Shown: piece by piece, positions 51,123 through 60,173 of the stretch
Position numbering within the stretch: position 1 is the stretch's first letter
Layout of the letters: each line of letters begins with the position of its first letter
Assembly (NCBI GenBank): GCA_000421065.1
Contig: ATWD01000002.1
Location: forward strand, 1,042,685-1,106,684
DNA: 64,000 nt
Direction: 5' to 3'
Source of the DNA: Acidobacteriaceae bacterium TAA 166
Lineage (GTDB): Bacteria; Acidobacteriota; Terriglobia; Terriglobales; Acidobacteriaceae
Position numbers and translations under genes: made by a program
Notes under the pieces: model-generated
The model's input: only the letters and a program-made list of their open reading frames with translations
What the model was told of the DNA's origin: nothing
The model's database searches: none

Positions 51123-53534
51123 ATGAAGTTACCGAACTCTACGTGTGTGCGGACGACGGCTCCGGCCCGACTGCGCATTGCTGCTCTTATCTTCCCGGTA
51201 CTCTGCGTTCTGATGTTTTCCGTCCAGCGGCTCCATGCCCAGAACGCCGCGCTGACCGGCCTCATCACAGACCCATCCGGCGCGGTGATTCAACACGCGC
51301 AGGTGACTCTGGCCGACCAGCGCACCTCTGCCGTCTGGAAGGCCACCACCAATGACAGGGGCCTATACAGCGTCCCAAACATTGCTCCGGGAAAATATAC
51401 CCTCGATGTGGACGCTCCCGGATTCAGGCACTACAAGCAGGCGGACATCAATGTTGATCCTGCTCAGGCCGTCGCGTTCGATGCGCACTTACAAGTCGGT
51501 GGAACGTCGCAATCCGTGATGGTGACTGCTGGTACCGATTATGCAGGAGGGCAGGTCGCCACCAATGCCGGACTTGGGATGCTCGGAAACCGAGACATCA
51601 TGGATACACCATTCAATGTCATCAGCTATACCGACCAGACCGTGGCAAATCAGCAGGCACAAAGCATCTCCGAGGTACTGAATAATAATGCCTCAGTCCA
51701 CAGTATTTGGCCGCAAGGAAGCAACAACGACGTTCTTTATATACGCGGCTTTCTAGTGTTCAATGAAGATGTTTCTCTCAATGGCCTTTTTGGTGTCTTA
51801 CCATTTCAGCTCATCAATCCAGACTTCGCTGAACGTGTCGAGCTTCAACAGGGGCCGTCAGCTCTGTTGAATGGCATCTCACCTAGTGGGGGAGTAGGTG
51901 GCACTGTTAATGTAGTTCCCAAGCGGGCCACGGACACTCCGATCTTCCGCTTCACACCGAGCTATGGCATGAACTCCCAATTTGGAGGTCATCTGGACGC
52001 GGGACGGCGTTTCGGCACAGATAAAGCTTGGGGTGCCCGATTCAATGGCAGCATCAGGGGAGGAAATACCGCCGTCCAGCAACAGTATGAACGGGTCGGA
52101 GATGCGGTCGCAGGATTGGACTATAGAGGAAATCATCTGCGGGTCGGACTTGACCTTGGATACATCAATAACTATGCAACAGGATATGCAGAACCCGTCT
52201 ACTTGAATACGGGTATACAGTTGCCTCAAGCGCCAAAGGCGACAACGAACATCTTCGCCCCATGGTCTTTATGGAATAGTTACGATGGATTCGCTGCCCT
52301 TCGTGCGGAGTATGACCTGCCCTTTAAGGCGACTCTCTTCGGCTCTTTGGGCGGAGACAACAATAAATACACCTATTTGCAGACTCAGCCAACAATTACA
52401 TCATCGACAGGCGACTTAGATACCACCCCACTTCAGTTTCCCGGCCGAAATAACACTAGAGCTGAGGAGGGAGGAATACAAGGAACATTCAAGACAGGCC
52501 CTATTCATCACTCATACTCTGTCGTCGGTTCTGGCCTTACCCGAGAGACGGGAAGCAATCTCTTAATAGCAGCAAACGACATATATACAAACCTCTACCA
52601 TCCTGTATGGGGAGACGCACCGACGTGGGATGGAAATTTGAATGCGCGGCCACGCACATCAAACTTTAGCTATCCCGGCGTGGCAGGAGCGGATACGCTT
52701 TCAGCTCTGAACAATCGGCTTTTCCTTACACTCGGACTACGCAGACAGCATGTAACGACCCACAGCTTTAATCGGACGACTCAAGCCGTGACTGCTTCCT
52801 ACAGTGAAGGTGCAACTACACCGGCGTTTGCGGTTGTTGGAAAGCCGCTAAAGAACCTATCGCTATACGGCAATTACATTGAAGGTCTCCAGCCTGGATC
52901 AACCGCTCCATCCTCGGCCAAGAACGCCGACCAAGTATTTCCTCCCTATCGTTCAAAGCAATATGAGGTAGGCGCGAAACTTGATTTGGGCAGGCTAACC
53001 GGAACGCTGAGCCTCTATCAGATTCAGCAACCTAATGCTGTTACCAATCCCGACACACTCATCTACGGCATAAGTGGGCGACAACGTAATCGTGGGCTGG
53101 AACTCAATACATTTGGCGAGCTAAGAAAAGACCTTCGTGTGCTCGGCGGACTAACTTTCATGAAAGGGACTCAGCTCAACACGGGCAATAACACAACAGA
53201 AGGCAAGAATGCTCCCGGTATTCCCAATGTGCAGCTCAATTTGGGCCTAGAGTGGGATACCTTCTTTGCTCATGGTCTCACCCTGACGGCGCAGACCACC
53301 GACACCTCGCATCAGTATGCCGATGTAGTCAATACACAGCCAATGCCTGCATGGGGGATATTCAATCCAGGGGCGCGTTATAGCTTCAGACGCTCAGGAG
53401 AGAAGCAGCTTGTTGTCAAAGGGGATGTCCTTAATGCTCTTGGAGACAATTATTGGGCAGGGACTTCGGCAACCTATGGAATCGTAAGAGGTGGCCCGCG
53501 AACCTTTAGGCTCTCCGCGACCTTTGATTTCTAA
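51123..53534 (+). CDS. TonB-dependent siderophore receptor
   Basis: This 803-residue protein has a signal peptide, a CarboxypepD_reg-like N-terminal domain (LTGLITDPSGAVIQHAQVTL, NDRGLYSVPNIAPGKYTLDV), a plug (MDTPFNVISYTDQTVANQQAQSISEVLNNNASVHS, VLYIRGFLVFNEDVSLNGLFG, ERVELQQGPSALLNGISPSGGVGGTVNVVPKRA) and a barrel ending in PRTFRLSATFDF with terminal Phe. The plug matches ferric-siderophore receptors. It sits downstream of ECF sigma/anti-sigma genes and of leader RNA copy 3. Confidence 0.92.
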   Translation: MKLPNSTCVRTTAPARLRIAALIFPVLCVLMFSVQRLHAQNAALTGLITDPSGAVIQHAQVTLADQRTSAVWKATTNDRGLYSVPNIAPGKYTLDVDAPGFRHYKQADINVDPAQAVAFDAHLQVGGTSQSVMVTAGTDYAGGQVATNAGLGMLGNRDIMDTPFNVISYTDQTVANQQAQSISEVLNNNASVHSIWPQGSNNDVLYIRGFLVFNEDVSLNGLFGVLPFQLINPDFAERVELQQGPSALLNGISPSGGVGGTVNVVPKRATDTPIFRFTPSYGMNSQFGGHLDAGRRFGTDKAWGARFNGSIRGGNTAVQQQYERVGDAVAGLDYRGNHLRVGLDLGYINNYATGYAEPVYLNTGIQLPQAPKATTNIFAPWSLWNSYDGFAALRAEYDLPFKATLFGSLGGDNNKYTYLQTQPTITSSTGDLDTTPLQFPGRNNTRAEEGGIQGTFKTGPIHHSYSVVGSGLTRETGSNLLIAANDIYTNLYHPVWGDAPTWDGNLNARPRTSNFSYPGVAGADTLSALNNRLFLTLGLRRQHVTTHSFNRTTQAVTASYSEGATTPAFAVVGKPLKNLSLYGNYIEGLQPGSTAPSSAKNADQVFPPYRSKQYEVGAKLDLGRLTGTLSLYQIQQPNAVTNPDTLIYGISGRQRNRGLELNTFGELRKDLRVLGGLTFMKGTQLNTGNNTTEGKNAPGIPNVQLNLGLEWDTFFAHGLTLTAQTTDTSHQYADVVNTQPMPAWGIFNPGARYSFRRSGEKQLVVKGDVLNALGDNYWAGTSATYGIVRGGPRTFRLSATFDF

Positions 53535-53542
53535 CAGCATCA

Positions 53543-53573
53543 CCGGAGGCATGAAACGAACTCATGCCTCCGG
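53543..53573 (+). repeat. 12-bp perfect hairpin between receptor and PepSY genes
   Basis: CCGGAGGCATGA and TCATGCCTCCGG are perfect arms around 7 nt. No T-run follows. It may be an mRNA stability or attenuation hairpin. It covers the ATG at 53564, supporting the later PepSY start at 53609. Confidence 0.65.
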
Positions 53574-53608
53574 CTGCCTTCATCGTTTGTTCATTAAAGA
53601 GATACCGA

Positions 53609-54805
53609 ATGGTCACCATACATAACCCAATCAGCCCGAAGGCTGTACGTGCGTGGTATCGAGTTCACAAGTGGTCGAGCCTTATTTGCGCGATCTTCCT
53701 ACTCATGGCCTGTATCACGGGGCTTCCTCTCGTTTTTCACGATGAGATAAACGCTATTCTTCAGCCGCATGTGGCACCTGCTTCCATGCCTTCCGAAGCA
53801 CCAATGGCAAATGTTGACCAAATGGTGTCCGAAGCCCAGGCGAGGTTTCCGTCACTTCATCCCTATGATGTTTATTGGGATGATGATGAGCCGCGCGTTT
53901 TTGTCTATATGAGTCCTTCCGACGAGCCTAAGAACAGCGACCTTCGGACAATGGTTTTTGATGCTCATACAGGAAAATTCCTCGAAAGTCCGAAATTGGG
54001 CGGCACAGTCCTGACACTTATCTTCCGGTTGCATACAGAACTGTTTCTTGGCCTGACCGGCGAGGTGGTAATGGCCGTGATGGCTTTATCGTTCGTCCTT
54101 TCGCTTGTGTCCGGCACTCTGGTCTATGGCCCGTTTATGAGGCGGCTCCGCTTTGGGACATATCGAAGAGAAGCTGCACCGAGGACGCGCTGGTTCGACT
54201 TGCACAATCTTCTTGGAATCGTCACGTTGACATGGGCACTCGTAGTCGGAGCAACAGGGGCGATGAATACCATCTCTACGCCGCTCTTCGCCATGTGGCG
54301 GTCGCAGACGATGCCCCAGATTCTCGCGCCGTATCAGGGAAAGCCGATGCCGAGGCACTTCCTATCCGTTGACGCCGCAGTAAAGGAAGTTTCTGTTGCG
54401 CTCCCCTGGGCAGAACAATCTGCCGTTCTTTTCCCGAATGCAGTCCTCGGCAGTCCTCGACACTATCTTGTCTGGAACAAAGGCAAGACACCGATCACCT
54501 CACGCCTACTCACACCAGTCCTTGTCGATGTTGAAACGGGAAGATTAACGGTATCGAAGGGCTTGCCCTGGTACTTGCGAACTCTCGAAGTCTCGCGCCC
54601 CCTGCACTTCGGCGACTACGGCGGAATGCCATTGAAGATCATTTGGGCATTGTTCGACCTAGCGCTGATTGTGGTCTTGCTCAGCGGCGTCTATCTCTGG
54701 CTCTCGCGCCATAAGGCTCCAGTCGAAAAAGAGCTGGACCGTTTGGTGAGACTGGAAAAACTTGAGGCAGAGCAGACACCAGCCGCAGGAGTGCTGGCAC
54801 GATGA
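53609..54805 (+). CDS. PepSY-associated membrane protein (iron-uptake type, PiuB-like)
   Basis: This protein of about 398 residues has four hydrophobic segments: SLICAIFLLMACITGLPLVF, VVMAVMALSFVLSLVSGTLVYG, LLGIVTLTWALVVGATGAM and IIWALFDLALIVVLLSGVYLWLS. The conserved histidines are in WYRVHKW, VFHDEI, LHTEL and FDLHNLLG. Such PepSY-TM proteins are typically iron-regulated and accompany TonB siderophore receptors, where they may reduce ferric siderophores. The start was chosen because the in-frame ATG at 53564 is buried in a hairpin. Confidence 0.85.
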   Translation: MVTIHNPISPKAVRAWYRVHKWSSLICAIFLLMACITGLPLVFHDEINAILQPHVAPASMPSEAPMANVDQMVSEAQARFPSLHPYDVYWDDDEPRVFVYMSPSDEPKNSDLRTMVFDAHTGKFLESPKLGGTVLTLIFRLHTELFLGLTGEVVMAVMALSFVLSLVSGTLVYGPFMRRLRFGTYRREAAPRTRWFDLHNLLGIVTLTWALVVGATGAMNTISTPLFAMWRSQTMPQILAPYQGKPMPRHFLSVDAAVKEVSVALPWAEQSAVLFPNAVLGSPRHYLVWNKGKTPITSRLLTPVLVDVETGRLTVSKGLPWYLRTLEVSRPLHFGDYGGMPLKIIWALFDLALIVVLLSGVYLWLSRHKAPVEKELDRLVRLEKLEAEQTPAAGVLAR

Positions 54806-54999
54806 GCCATCCCTTTCCATTCCGCAAGGTTTATGGGGCCGCAACTTTGATTGCCGTGCTGACCCTCTTCGGATTGCTTTCTGCTCTGTTGGGCGATGGA
54901 GTGTGGGATGCACTTTCATGGATAACTCTGACGATTCCGTTGGCAGTCATTGGGTGGAAGTGCAGCCGCCCCTCCAAGACTCCATCGTCCAGGGTTTGA
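54802..54999 (+). CDS. Small membrane protein coupled to PepSY gene
   Basis: This 65-residue protein has two hydrophobic segments (AATLIAVLTLFGLLSALLGD, WDALSWITLTIPLAVIGW). The start overlaps the PepSY stop by 4 bp (ATGA). Such short partners commonly follow PepSY genes; function unknown. Confidence 0.7.
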   Translation: MSHPFPFRKVYGAATLIAVLTLFGLLSALLGDGVWDALSWITLTIPLAVIGWKCSRPSKTPSSRV

Positions 55000-55031
55000 G
55001 ACCAACGGAGCGCACCTGTTCAGGATGAACG

Positions 55032-57920
55032 ATGAAGAGATTGCTTTACTTACTCTGCCTTTATATGGAAACAGCGATGGCTATCGCACAGCAGACAGGA
55101 GCTATTCGCGGCTCCGTCTTTGATGCGACCAAAGCTGCCATCCCCGGAGCGACTGTGACAGCGACGGGGCCGGATAACTGGACGCGCACTGCTGTTTCCG
55201 ATGGAGAAGGTCGGTATAGCCTGCACGGTCTTCCTTCCGGGGAATACTCAGTGCGGGCAGCCGCAAACGGATTTATGCAGCCGCATGTAGCTCATGTGCA
55301 TGTCCAGAACGATTCCATCGCATTGAATATCACCTTGCAGGTTGAGGGGCACGAGGAGACTGTAACGGTCGAAGGGAATAGCGAACGGATCACTATTGGG
55401 ACCGACTCCGCGCAGAACGCCAGCGCAACGCATGTCACCGGAAAGGGCCTCGATGCTTTAGCGAATGACCCGGACGATTTTGTGACGGACATCCAAACTC
55501 TCGCCGGGCCTTCCGCTGGACTGGAGGGAGCGCAGGTCTACATCGACGGACTCACGGCAGGCGATGCCGTTCTGCCGGACAAAGCAGCCATTCAGGAAAT
55601 CCGCATCAATCAAAATCCGTTTGCGCCGGAGTTCGACTCGATGGGACTTGGCAGAGTGGAGCTGCTGACAAAGGCAGGAACGGATGCGTACCACGCGACG
55701 GCCTTTTTCAATTATGGCGATGCGCTGTTCAACTCGCGCAATCCCTACGCTCCTGAAAAGCCACCATTCACGCTGAAGCAATATGGTGGCAGTGTTAGCG
55801 GCCCGATCAACAAGAAGCTGTCTTTTTTCTTCGACCTCAACAAGCGCGACATCGGCAACGGCGCAGTCATCAATGCCGTCACGCTCGACCCCGATACGCT
55901 GGCGATTGTTGATCCCTATACTCAAGTCTTCATCAGCCCGTTCCGGTTTTTACGGATCAGTCCTCGTGTCGATTACAAAATCAGTCCCAAGCACACGCTG
56001 ATGCTGCGTTACGGCTATACGAAGAACGATTACGACCATTACGGCGTCGGCAGCTTCGATCTAGTCTCGCGTGGAGCGAACGCGCATCTACGGGAACATG
56101 CCGTGCAGGTGACAGAGACGGCCATCCTGTCTCCGAAGATCGTCAGCGAGACCAACTTCCTTTTCCTCCATCAGTACCACACCCATCAGGCTGACACTAC
56201 CGGCCCGACGCTCGAAGTCGAGAACGCCTTCAGCGGCGGTCCCGACCCGGAGACGTTCTCAAGCTACCTGCACCATCACTATCAGGTGCAGAACATCACG
56301 ACCATTGGAGAGAGGAACCATACCATCCGCTTCGGCGTGAGACTTCGCGCCGTCTCGATGGTGGATACGTCGTATGAGAACTTCGGTGGGACGTTCACCT
56401 TCGGCGGTGCGTTTGCGCCGGTGCTGGACGGGAACGACAGTCCTGTTGTTCCCGGTGTCGTCTGCAACGCGAACGGCACGGCACAAACCGGATGCACGAC
56501 CATCAGCTCTATCGAGCAGTACCGCCGCACTCTGGTCTTCGAGAAGCAAGGGCTAAGCCCGAGTGCCGTCGAGCAGCTTGGCGGTGGGGCTACGCAGTTC
56601 TCTCTCAATGCAGGTCAACCCGTCGCGGATGTCGGTGGAATTGACCTTGGTGTGTTCATCGGAGACGACTGGCGCATCCGCCCCAACCTCACCCTCAGCT
56701 ATGGCCTTCGTTATGAGACGCAGACAAATATCCGCGATCACGCGGACTTCGCGCCACGCCTCGGCTTTGCGTGGAACCCGAAGTTTGGCGGCAAGGAATC
56801 GAAGACTGTTATTCGCGCAGGCTTCGGTCTCTTCTATGACCGTTTCTCGGAGTTGAACGTCACGACCGCGCAGCGATATAACGGCATCGCGCAACAGCAG
56901 TACCTCATCTCCAATCCCGATTTCTTCCCGAACGTCCCCGCGCCTGTGAGCCTCGCTCCGTCGCCGCAGAATCAGGTCATCCAGACGATCAGCCCGACCA
57001 TGCGTGCTCCGTATCTCATTCAGAGCGCCGTCACCATCGAGCGGCAGTTGCCGGGCAACACCACTCTCGCGCTCAATTACGTCAACACGCACGGTCTGCA
57101 CCAGTTTCGCTCGCGCAACATCAATGCGCCGCTGCCCGGAACCTACACCGGCGTCTCCGGCAGCGGGACGTTTCCGTATCCGACTCAAGGCCCGATATAC
57201 GAGATGGAGTCGGCAGGACTCTTCAACCAGAACGAGTTGATTGCGAATGTGAATACGCGGGTCAATAAAAACGTCTCGCTGTTCGGCTCCTACACGCTTA
57301 ACTATGCGCGAAGCAACACGGACGGATTGAGCACTTTTCCGGCGAATCAGTATGACCTCGCCGGAGAGTATGGTCCAGCGGAGAACGACATCCGCCAACG
57401 CTTCTCCCTCGGCGGCTCCGCCGCGCCGCTGTGGAAGCTCCAGTTTGCCCCGCTCATCGTGCTCCAAAGCGGAGCACCCTTCAATATCACTACCAGCCAG
57501 GACATCTACGGTACGGGCCTGCTGAATGCGCGTCCGGGATTTGCTGCCAGCGCCTCGACTCCCGGCGTCGTCTCCACGCGCTACGGCTTGCTTGACCCGA
57601 ATCCTGTTGCCGGAGAGAAGATCGTGCCGCGCAACTATGGCAGGAGTCCGGGCCAGTTCATCGTGAACCTGCGCGTGGCACGGGACTTCAACTTTGGGGA
57701 GAAGAACCCGGCAAACAAAGGCTTTTTCAAGCGACAGTACACACTTACCACTGCGGCCTCAGCTCGCAATCTGCTGAATCACGTCAATCCGGGGCCGACC
57801 ATCGGCAATATCAACTCGCCCCTGTTCGACCAATCGAACGAGATTGCGACCGGAACAGGAGCCTACCAGTTCAGTGCAAACAACCGGCGCATGGAATTTG
57901 AAATCAGGTTGGGATTCTAG
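55032..57920 (+). CDS. Oar-like TonB-dependent receptor with N-terminal carboxypeptidase-regulatory domain
   Basis: This 962-residue protein has a signal peptide ending in MAIAQQ and a CarboxypepD_reg domain (GAIRGSVFDATKAAIPGATVTATGP, GRYSLHGLPSGEYSVRA). A plug with ALANDPDDFVTDIQTLAGPSAGLEGAQVYIDG follows, then a long barrel ending in RRMEFEIRLGF. It is a paralogue of the receptor at the left edge of the window. It lies last in the receptor-PepSY run and 14 bp before the Rrf2 gene, so it is probably part of the iron regulon although the substrate is not shown. Confidence 0.9.
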   Translation: MKRLLYLLCLYMETAMAIAQQTGAIRGSVFDATKAAIPGATVTATGPDNWTRTAVSDGEGRYSLHGLPSGEYSVRAAANGFMQPHVAHVHVQNDSIALNITLQVEGHEETVTVEGNSERITIGTDSAQNASATHVTGKGLDALANDPDDFVTDIQTLAGPSAGLEGAQVYIDGLTAGDAVLPDKAAIQEIRINQNPFAPEFDSMGLGRVELLTKAGTDAYHATAFFNYGDALFNSRNPYAPEKPPFTLKQYGGSVSGPINKKLSFFFDLNKRDIGNGAVINAVTLDPDTLAIVDPYTQVFISPFRFLRISPRVDYKISPKHTLMLRYGYTKNDYDHYGVGSFDLVSRGANAHLREHAVQVTETAILSPKIVSETNFLFLHQYHTHQADTTGPTLEVENAFSGGPDPETFSSYLHHHYQVQNITTIGERNHTIRFGVRLRAVSMVDTSYENFGGTFTFGGAFAPVLDGNDSPVVPGVVCNANGTAQTGCTTISSIEQYRRTLVFEKQGLSPSAVEQLGGGATQFSLNAGQPVADVGGIDLGVFIGDDWRIRPNLTLSYGLRYETQTNIRDHADFAPRLGFAWNPKFGGKESKTVIRAGFGLFYDRFSELNVTTAQRYNGIAQQQYLISNPDFFPNVPAPVSLAPSPQNQVIQTISPTMRAPYLIQSAVTIERQLPGNTTLALNYVNTHGLHQFRSRNINAPLPGTYTGVSGSGTFPYPTQGPIYEMESAGLFNQNELIANVNTRVNKNVSLFGSYTLNYARSNTDGLSTFPANQYDLAGEYGPAENDIRQRFSLGGSAAPLWKLQFAPLIVLQSGAPFNITTSQDIYGTGLLNARPGFAASASTPGVVSTRYGLLDPNPVAGEKIVPRNYGRSPGQFIVNLRVARDFNFGEKNPANKGFFKRQYTLTTAASARNLLNHVNPGPTIGNINSPLFDQSNEIATGTGAYQFSANNRRMEFEIRLGF

Positions 57921-57934
57921 GACAGGAGCAGACT

Positions 57935-58393
57935 ATGTTGAAACTTACCAAACGCGCTGACTACGGCATGATGGCGATGCGCTATCTTGCCGAACATGCC
58001 GACGAACGCAGGCCGCATTCCGCACGAGACATTGCTGATGCCTACAACATTCCTTTGCCTGTATTGGCAAAGACTCTCCAGCGACTTGCCAGAGCAGAGT
58101 TGATCTCGTCGCAGCATGGCGCGATGGGCGGCTATGCGCTGGCGCGTCCCGCAAAGGCCATCAGCACGCTTGATGTCATCAGCGCCTTCGATGGGCCGCC
58201 CGTTATTACGAGCTGCACGACCATTCATGGTTCATGCGAGATGATGCAGCACTGTCTTGTGAAAGAGCCGTTGCAGCGAGTCAACGAAAGCATCCGTGCA
58301 TTGCTACGCAACATCACGGTTGCCGACCTGACGAACCGCTCCAATTCGTCGGAGTTGGATAGAAGCGAAAGGCTCGTATCCATCCACTACTAA
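57935..58393 (+). CDS. Rrf2-family regulator with three cysteines (Fe-S/iron-responsive type)
   Basis: This 152-residue protein has an N-terminal winged helix (LTKRADYGMMAMRYLAEH, SARDIADAYNIPLPVLAKTLQRLARAELISSQHGAMGGYALARP) and cysteines C94, C101 and C107 in SCTTIHGSCEMMQHC, the cluster-binding site of IscR, RirA and NsrR-like proteins. It is the best candidate reader of the GACYAA-N-TTRGTC operators near the FTR1 and sigma promoters. Last member of the iron gene run. Confidence 0.88.
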   Translation: MLKLTKRADYGMMAMRYLAEHADERRPHSARDIADAYNIPLPVLAKTLQRLARAELISSQHGAMGGYALARPAKAISTLDVISAFDGPPVITSCTTIHGSCEMMQHCLVKEPLQRVNESIRALLRNITVADLTNRSNSSELDRSERLVSIHY

Positions 58394-58435
58394 ACCAATC
58401 TCCCTATAACGCAGAGCAAAGAGAGAACTGAATCA

Positions 58436-58645
58436 GTGTCCACAGACCTTGGTAAACCCCACGACCCCTTTGTCCATGTCCATGTATGCGTCCACTGCGG
58501 AAGCGCATTTCGTAGAGAAGAATTTGAAGATCGAGCGCAGACGACCGGGATATACCCTTGCGCGAAATGCGGTAAAGAAGGGCCGCTCAATATTGAGATA
58601 CGCGCCGTCGATACGCTTGAGAATGATTCCGGCAAGACGGATTGA
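58436..58645 (+). CDS. Small zinc-ribbon protein
   Basis: This 69-residue protein has a GTG start and two CxxC pairs (HVCVHCGSAF and PCAKCGKEG), forming a rubredoxin- or zinc-ribbon-like knuckle. GAGAG lies upstream. It ends 1 bp before the converging LysR gene. Function unknown. Confidence 0.65.
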   Translation: MSTDLGKPHDPFVHVHVCVHCGSAFRREEFEDRAQTTGIYPCAKCGKEGPLNIEIRAVDTLENDSGKTD

Positions 58646-58646
58646 A

Positions 58647-59582
58647 TCATCCTGTCAAAGGCAGTCTGCTTTGGCCTCTCTGTCCAGCTTCGGTGAGTTT
58701 TCTACCAGCGGCCTTCACAAACTCATTCACTAGCTTTGATTTGCTATCGGCGCGAACCGCAAGACTCGTAACGAGACGTAGCTGATCTTCTGCAAGAGGA
58801 CGAATCGTAATGCCGTCTCGCGCAATCCGCCAAGCGGCGGTGCGCGGAAGGAGCGCCAAACCATGATGTTCGCGCACCAATCCAGAAGCCTCATCGGGCG
58901 TGGTGAAGTGGAGGATGTCGGAGGGATATATCTCTTTCTCTGACGTGACGGCCAGGATTTCATTGTAGAGATGGGCACTCGTATGCGGCCCGAACAGTAC
59001 CCATAGACGGCGCTCCATTTGATTCAGCCGAATCTCCTTATACGCTGCCAGTTCATCACCGGTTGGCATTGCGACGTAGTAGAGATCATTTGTAATCTCC
59101 AGTGTGCTCAATTTGCCTTTTGAGGGAACGCCGGTCACGAGTGCAACATCAAGCGTCCCGGCGGCGACTTCCTGCGCCAGCACATTGGAATAGTTGCTCC
59201 ACAGCTTAATTCTCATGGACGGAAATAGAGGAAGTTCTATCGAGGTGAGGAGCGAAACCAGGAACGGATCGGTATAAGATGACTTGCCAAAGTTCAGAAT
59301 CTCCGTCGAGCCATCCACGACAGCTCGTGCGGAGATGATGGCTCGCTCGGCATGAAAAACGACCTCGCGTGCTTCTGCGATGAAGACCTGCCCGGCAGGT
59401 GTAAGTTCAGCGGCCTGATGGTTGTGCTCAAAGAGGCGCAGCCCGACAGACCGCTCCAGGCGAAAGATTTGCTTACTGAGCGTCGGTTGAGTCATGTTCA
59501 ACCTGTCTGCCGCTCGCCCGAAATGCAACTCTTCCGCAAGTACAATCGCCGCTTGAAGCAGGCTTATATCTGGTAAGACCAT
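58647..59582 (-). CDS. LysR-family transcriptional regulator
   Basis: This protein of about 311 residues starts at 59582, with CTGGAGG upstream. The N-terminal winged helix reads LLQAAIVLAEELHFGRAADRLNMTQPTLSKQIFRLERSVGLRLFEH. The C-terminal part is a substrate-binding-like effector domain (FPSMRIKLWSNYSNVLAQEVAAGTLDVALVTG). The regulated genes are not clear; it diverges from the xis gene of element B. Confidence 0.92.
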   Translation of the reverse strand: MVLPDISLLQAAIVLAEELHFGRAADRLNMTQPTLSKQIFRLERSVGLRLFEHNHQAAELTPAGQVFIAEAREVVFHAERAIISARAVVDGSTEILNFGKSSYTDPFLVSLLTSIELPLFPSMRIKLWSNYSNVLAQEVAAGTLDVALVTGVPSKGKLSTLEITNDLYYVAMPTGDELAAYKEIRLNQMERRLWVLFGPHTSAHLYNEILAVTSEKEIYPSDILHFTTPDEASGLVREHHGLALLPRTAAWRIARDGITIRPLAEDQLRLVTSLAVRADSKSKLVNEFVKAAGRKLTEAGQRGQSRLPLTG

Positions 59583-59838
59583 GCGTATCCTCCAGAGACC
59601 GGGGAATTCTTGGAAGGACGGCAAACATTTCAAGATCGGGTACGATCAAGTCCCGACTGTGGCAAGCATTCTACCTCCGAAAAGCTACTCCTGACACCAT
59701 AACCTTTTGTGCCTCCCGGCCAGCCGTCATGCCTCATAGGCATGACGAGCGCCCGAAATTTCATTGGACGATTCCGACGACACGCGCGACCCTCGCTTGT
59801 GAATAAGAAAGCAAGGTTCGGTCGCAAAGGAGTCCCCC

Positions 59839-60066
59839 ATGTCCGATGAGAAGAAACCACCAGCAAGCGTAGGCATCCCGAATGGCCGGATCGACCGTGA
59901 ACCATTGCTGGACAGCTATCAAGCAGCCGCGATCCTGAAGGTTCATCCGAGGACGCTTCAAAGGCTCGTCCATCGTGGCGAAATTGCCGCCGTGCATGTG
60001 GGCAAACTCTGGCGTTTTAGAGCGTCCGCTTTGACGGCGTGGATCGACCGAGACATTGCAAGTTGA
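59839..60066 (+). CDS. Excisionase-like helix-turn-helix protein (element B)
   Basis: This 75-residue protein has the pattern LLDSYQAAAILKVHPRTLQRLVHRGEIAAVHVGKLWRFRASALTAWI, matching the product of the gene at 22479. It precedes the integrase gene of element B and should steer excision. AAAGGAG precedes the start. Confidence 0.82.
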   Translation: MSDEKKPPASVGIPNGRIDREPLLDSYQAAAILKVHPRTLQRLVHRGEIAAVHVGKLWRFRASALTAWIDRDIAS

Positions 60067-60173
60067 TGGCTGGAAACTAGCGCAATTCCTTCGGTTTTTT
60101 GATGATTTCCCCACGCGATAGCGATACGCTTTTAACAGCTATCCGTGCCGGGAAATCAAGGAAAGGCACCTTG

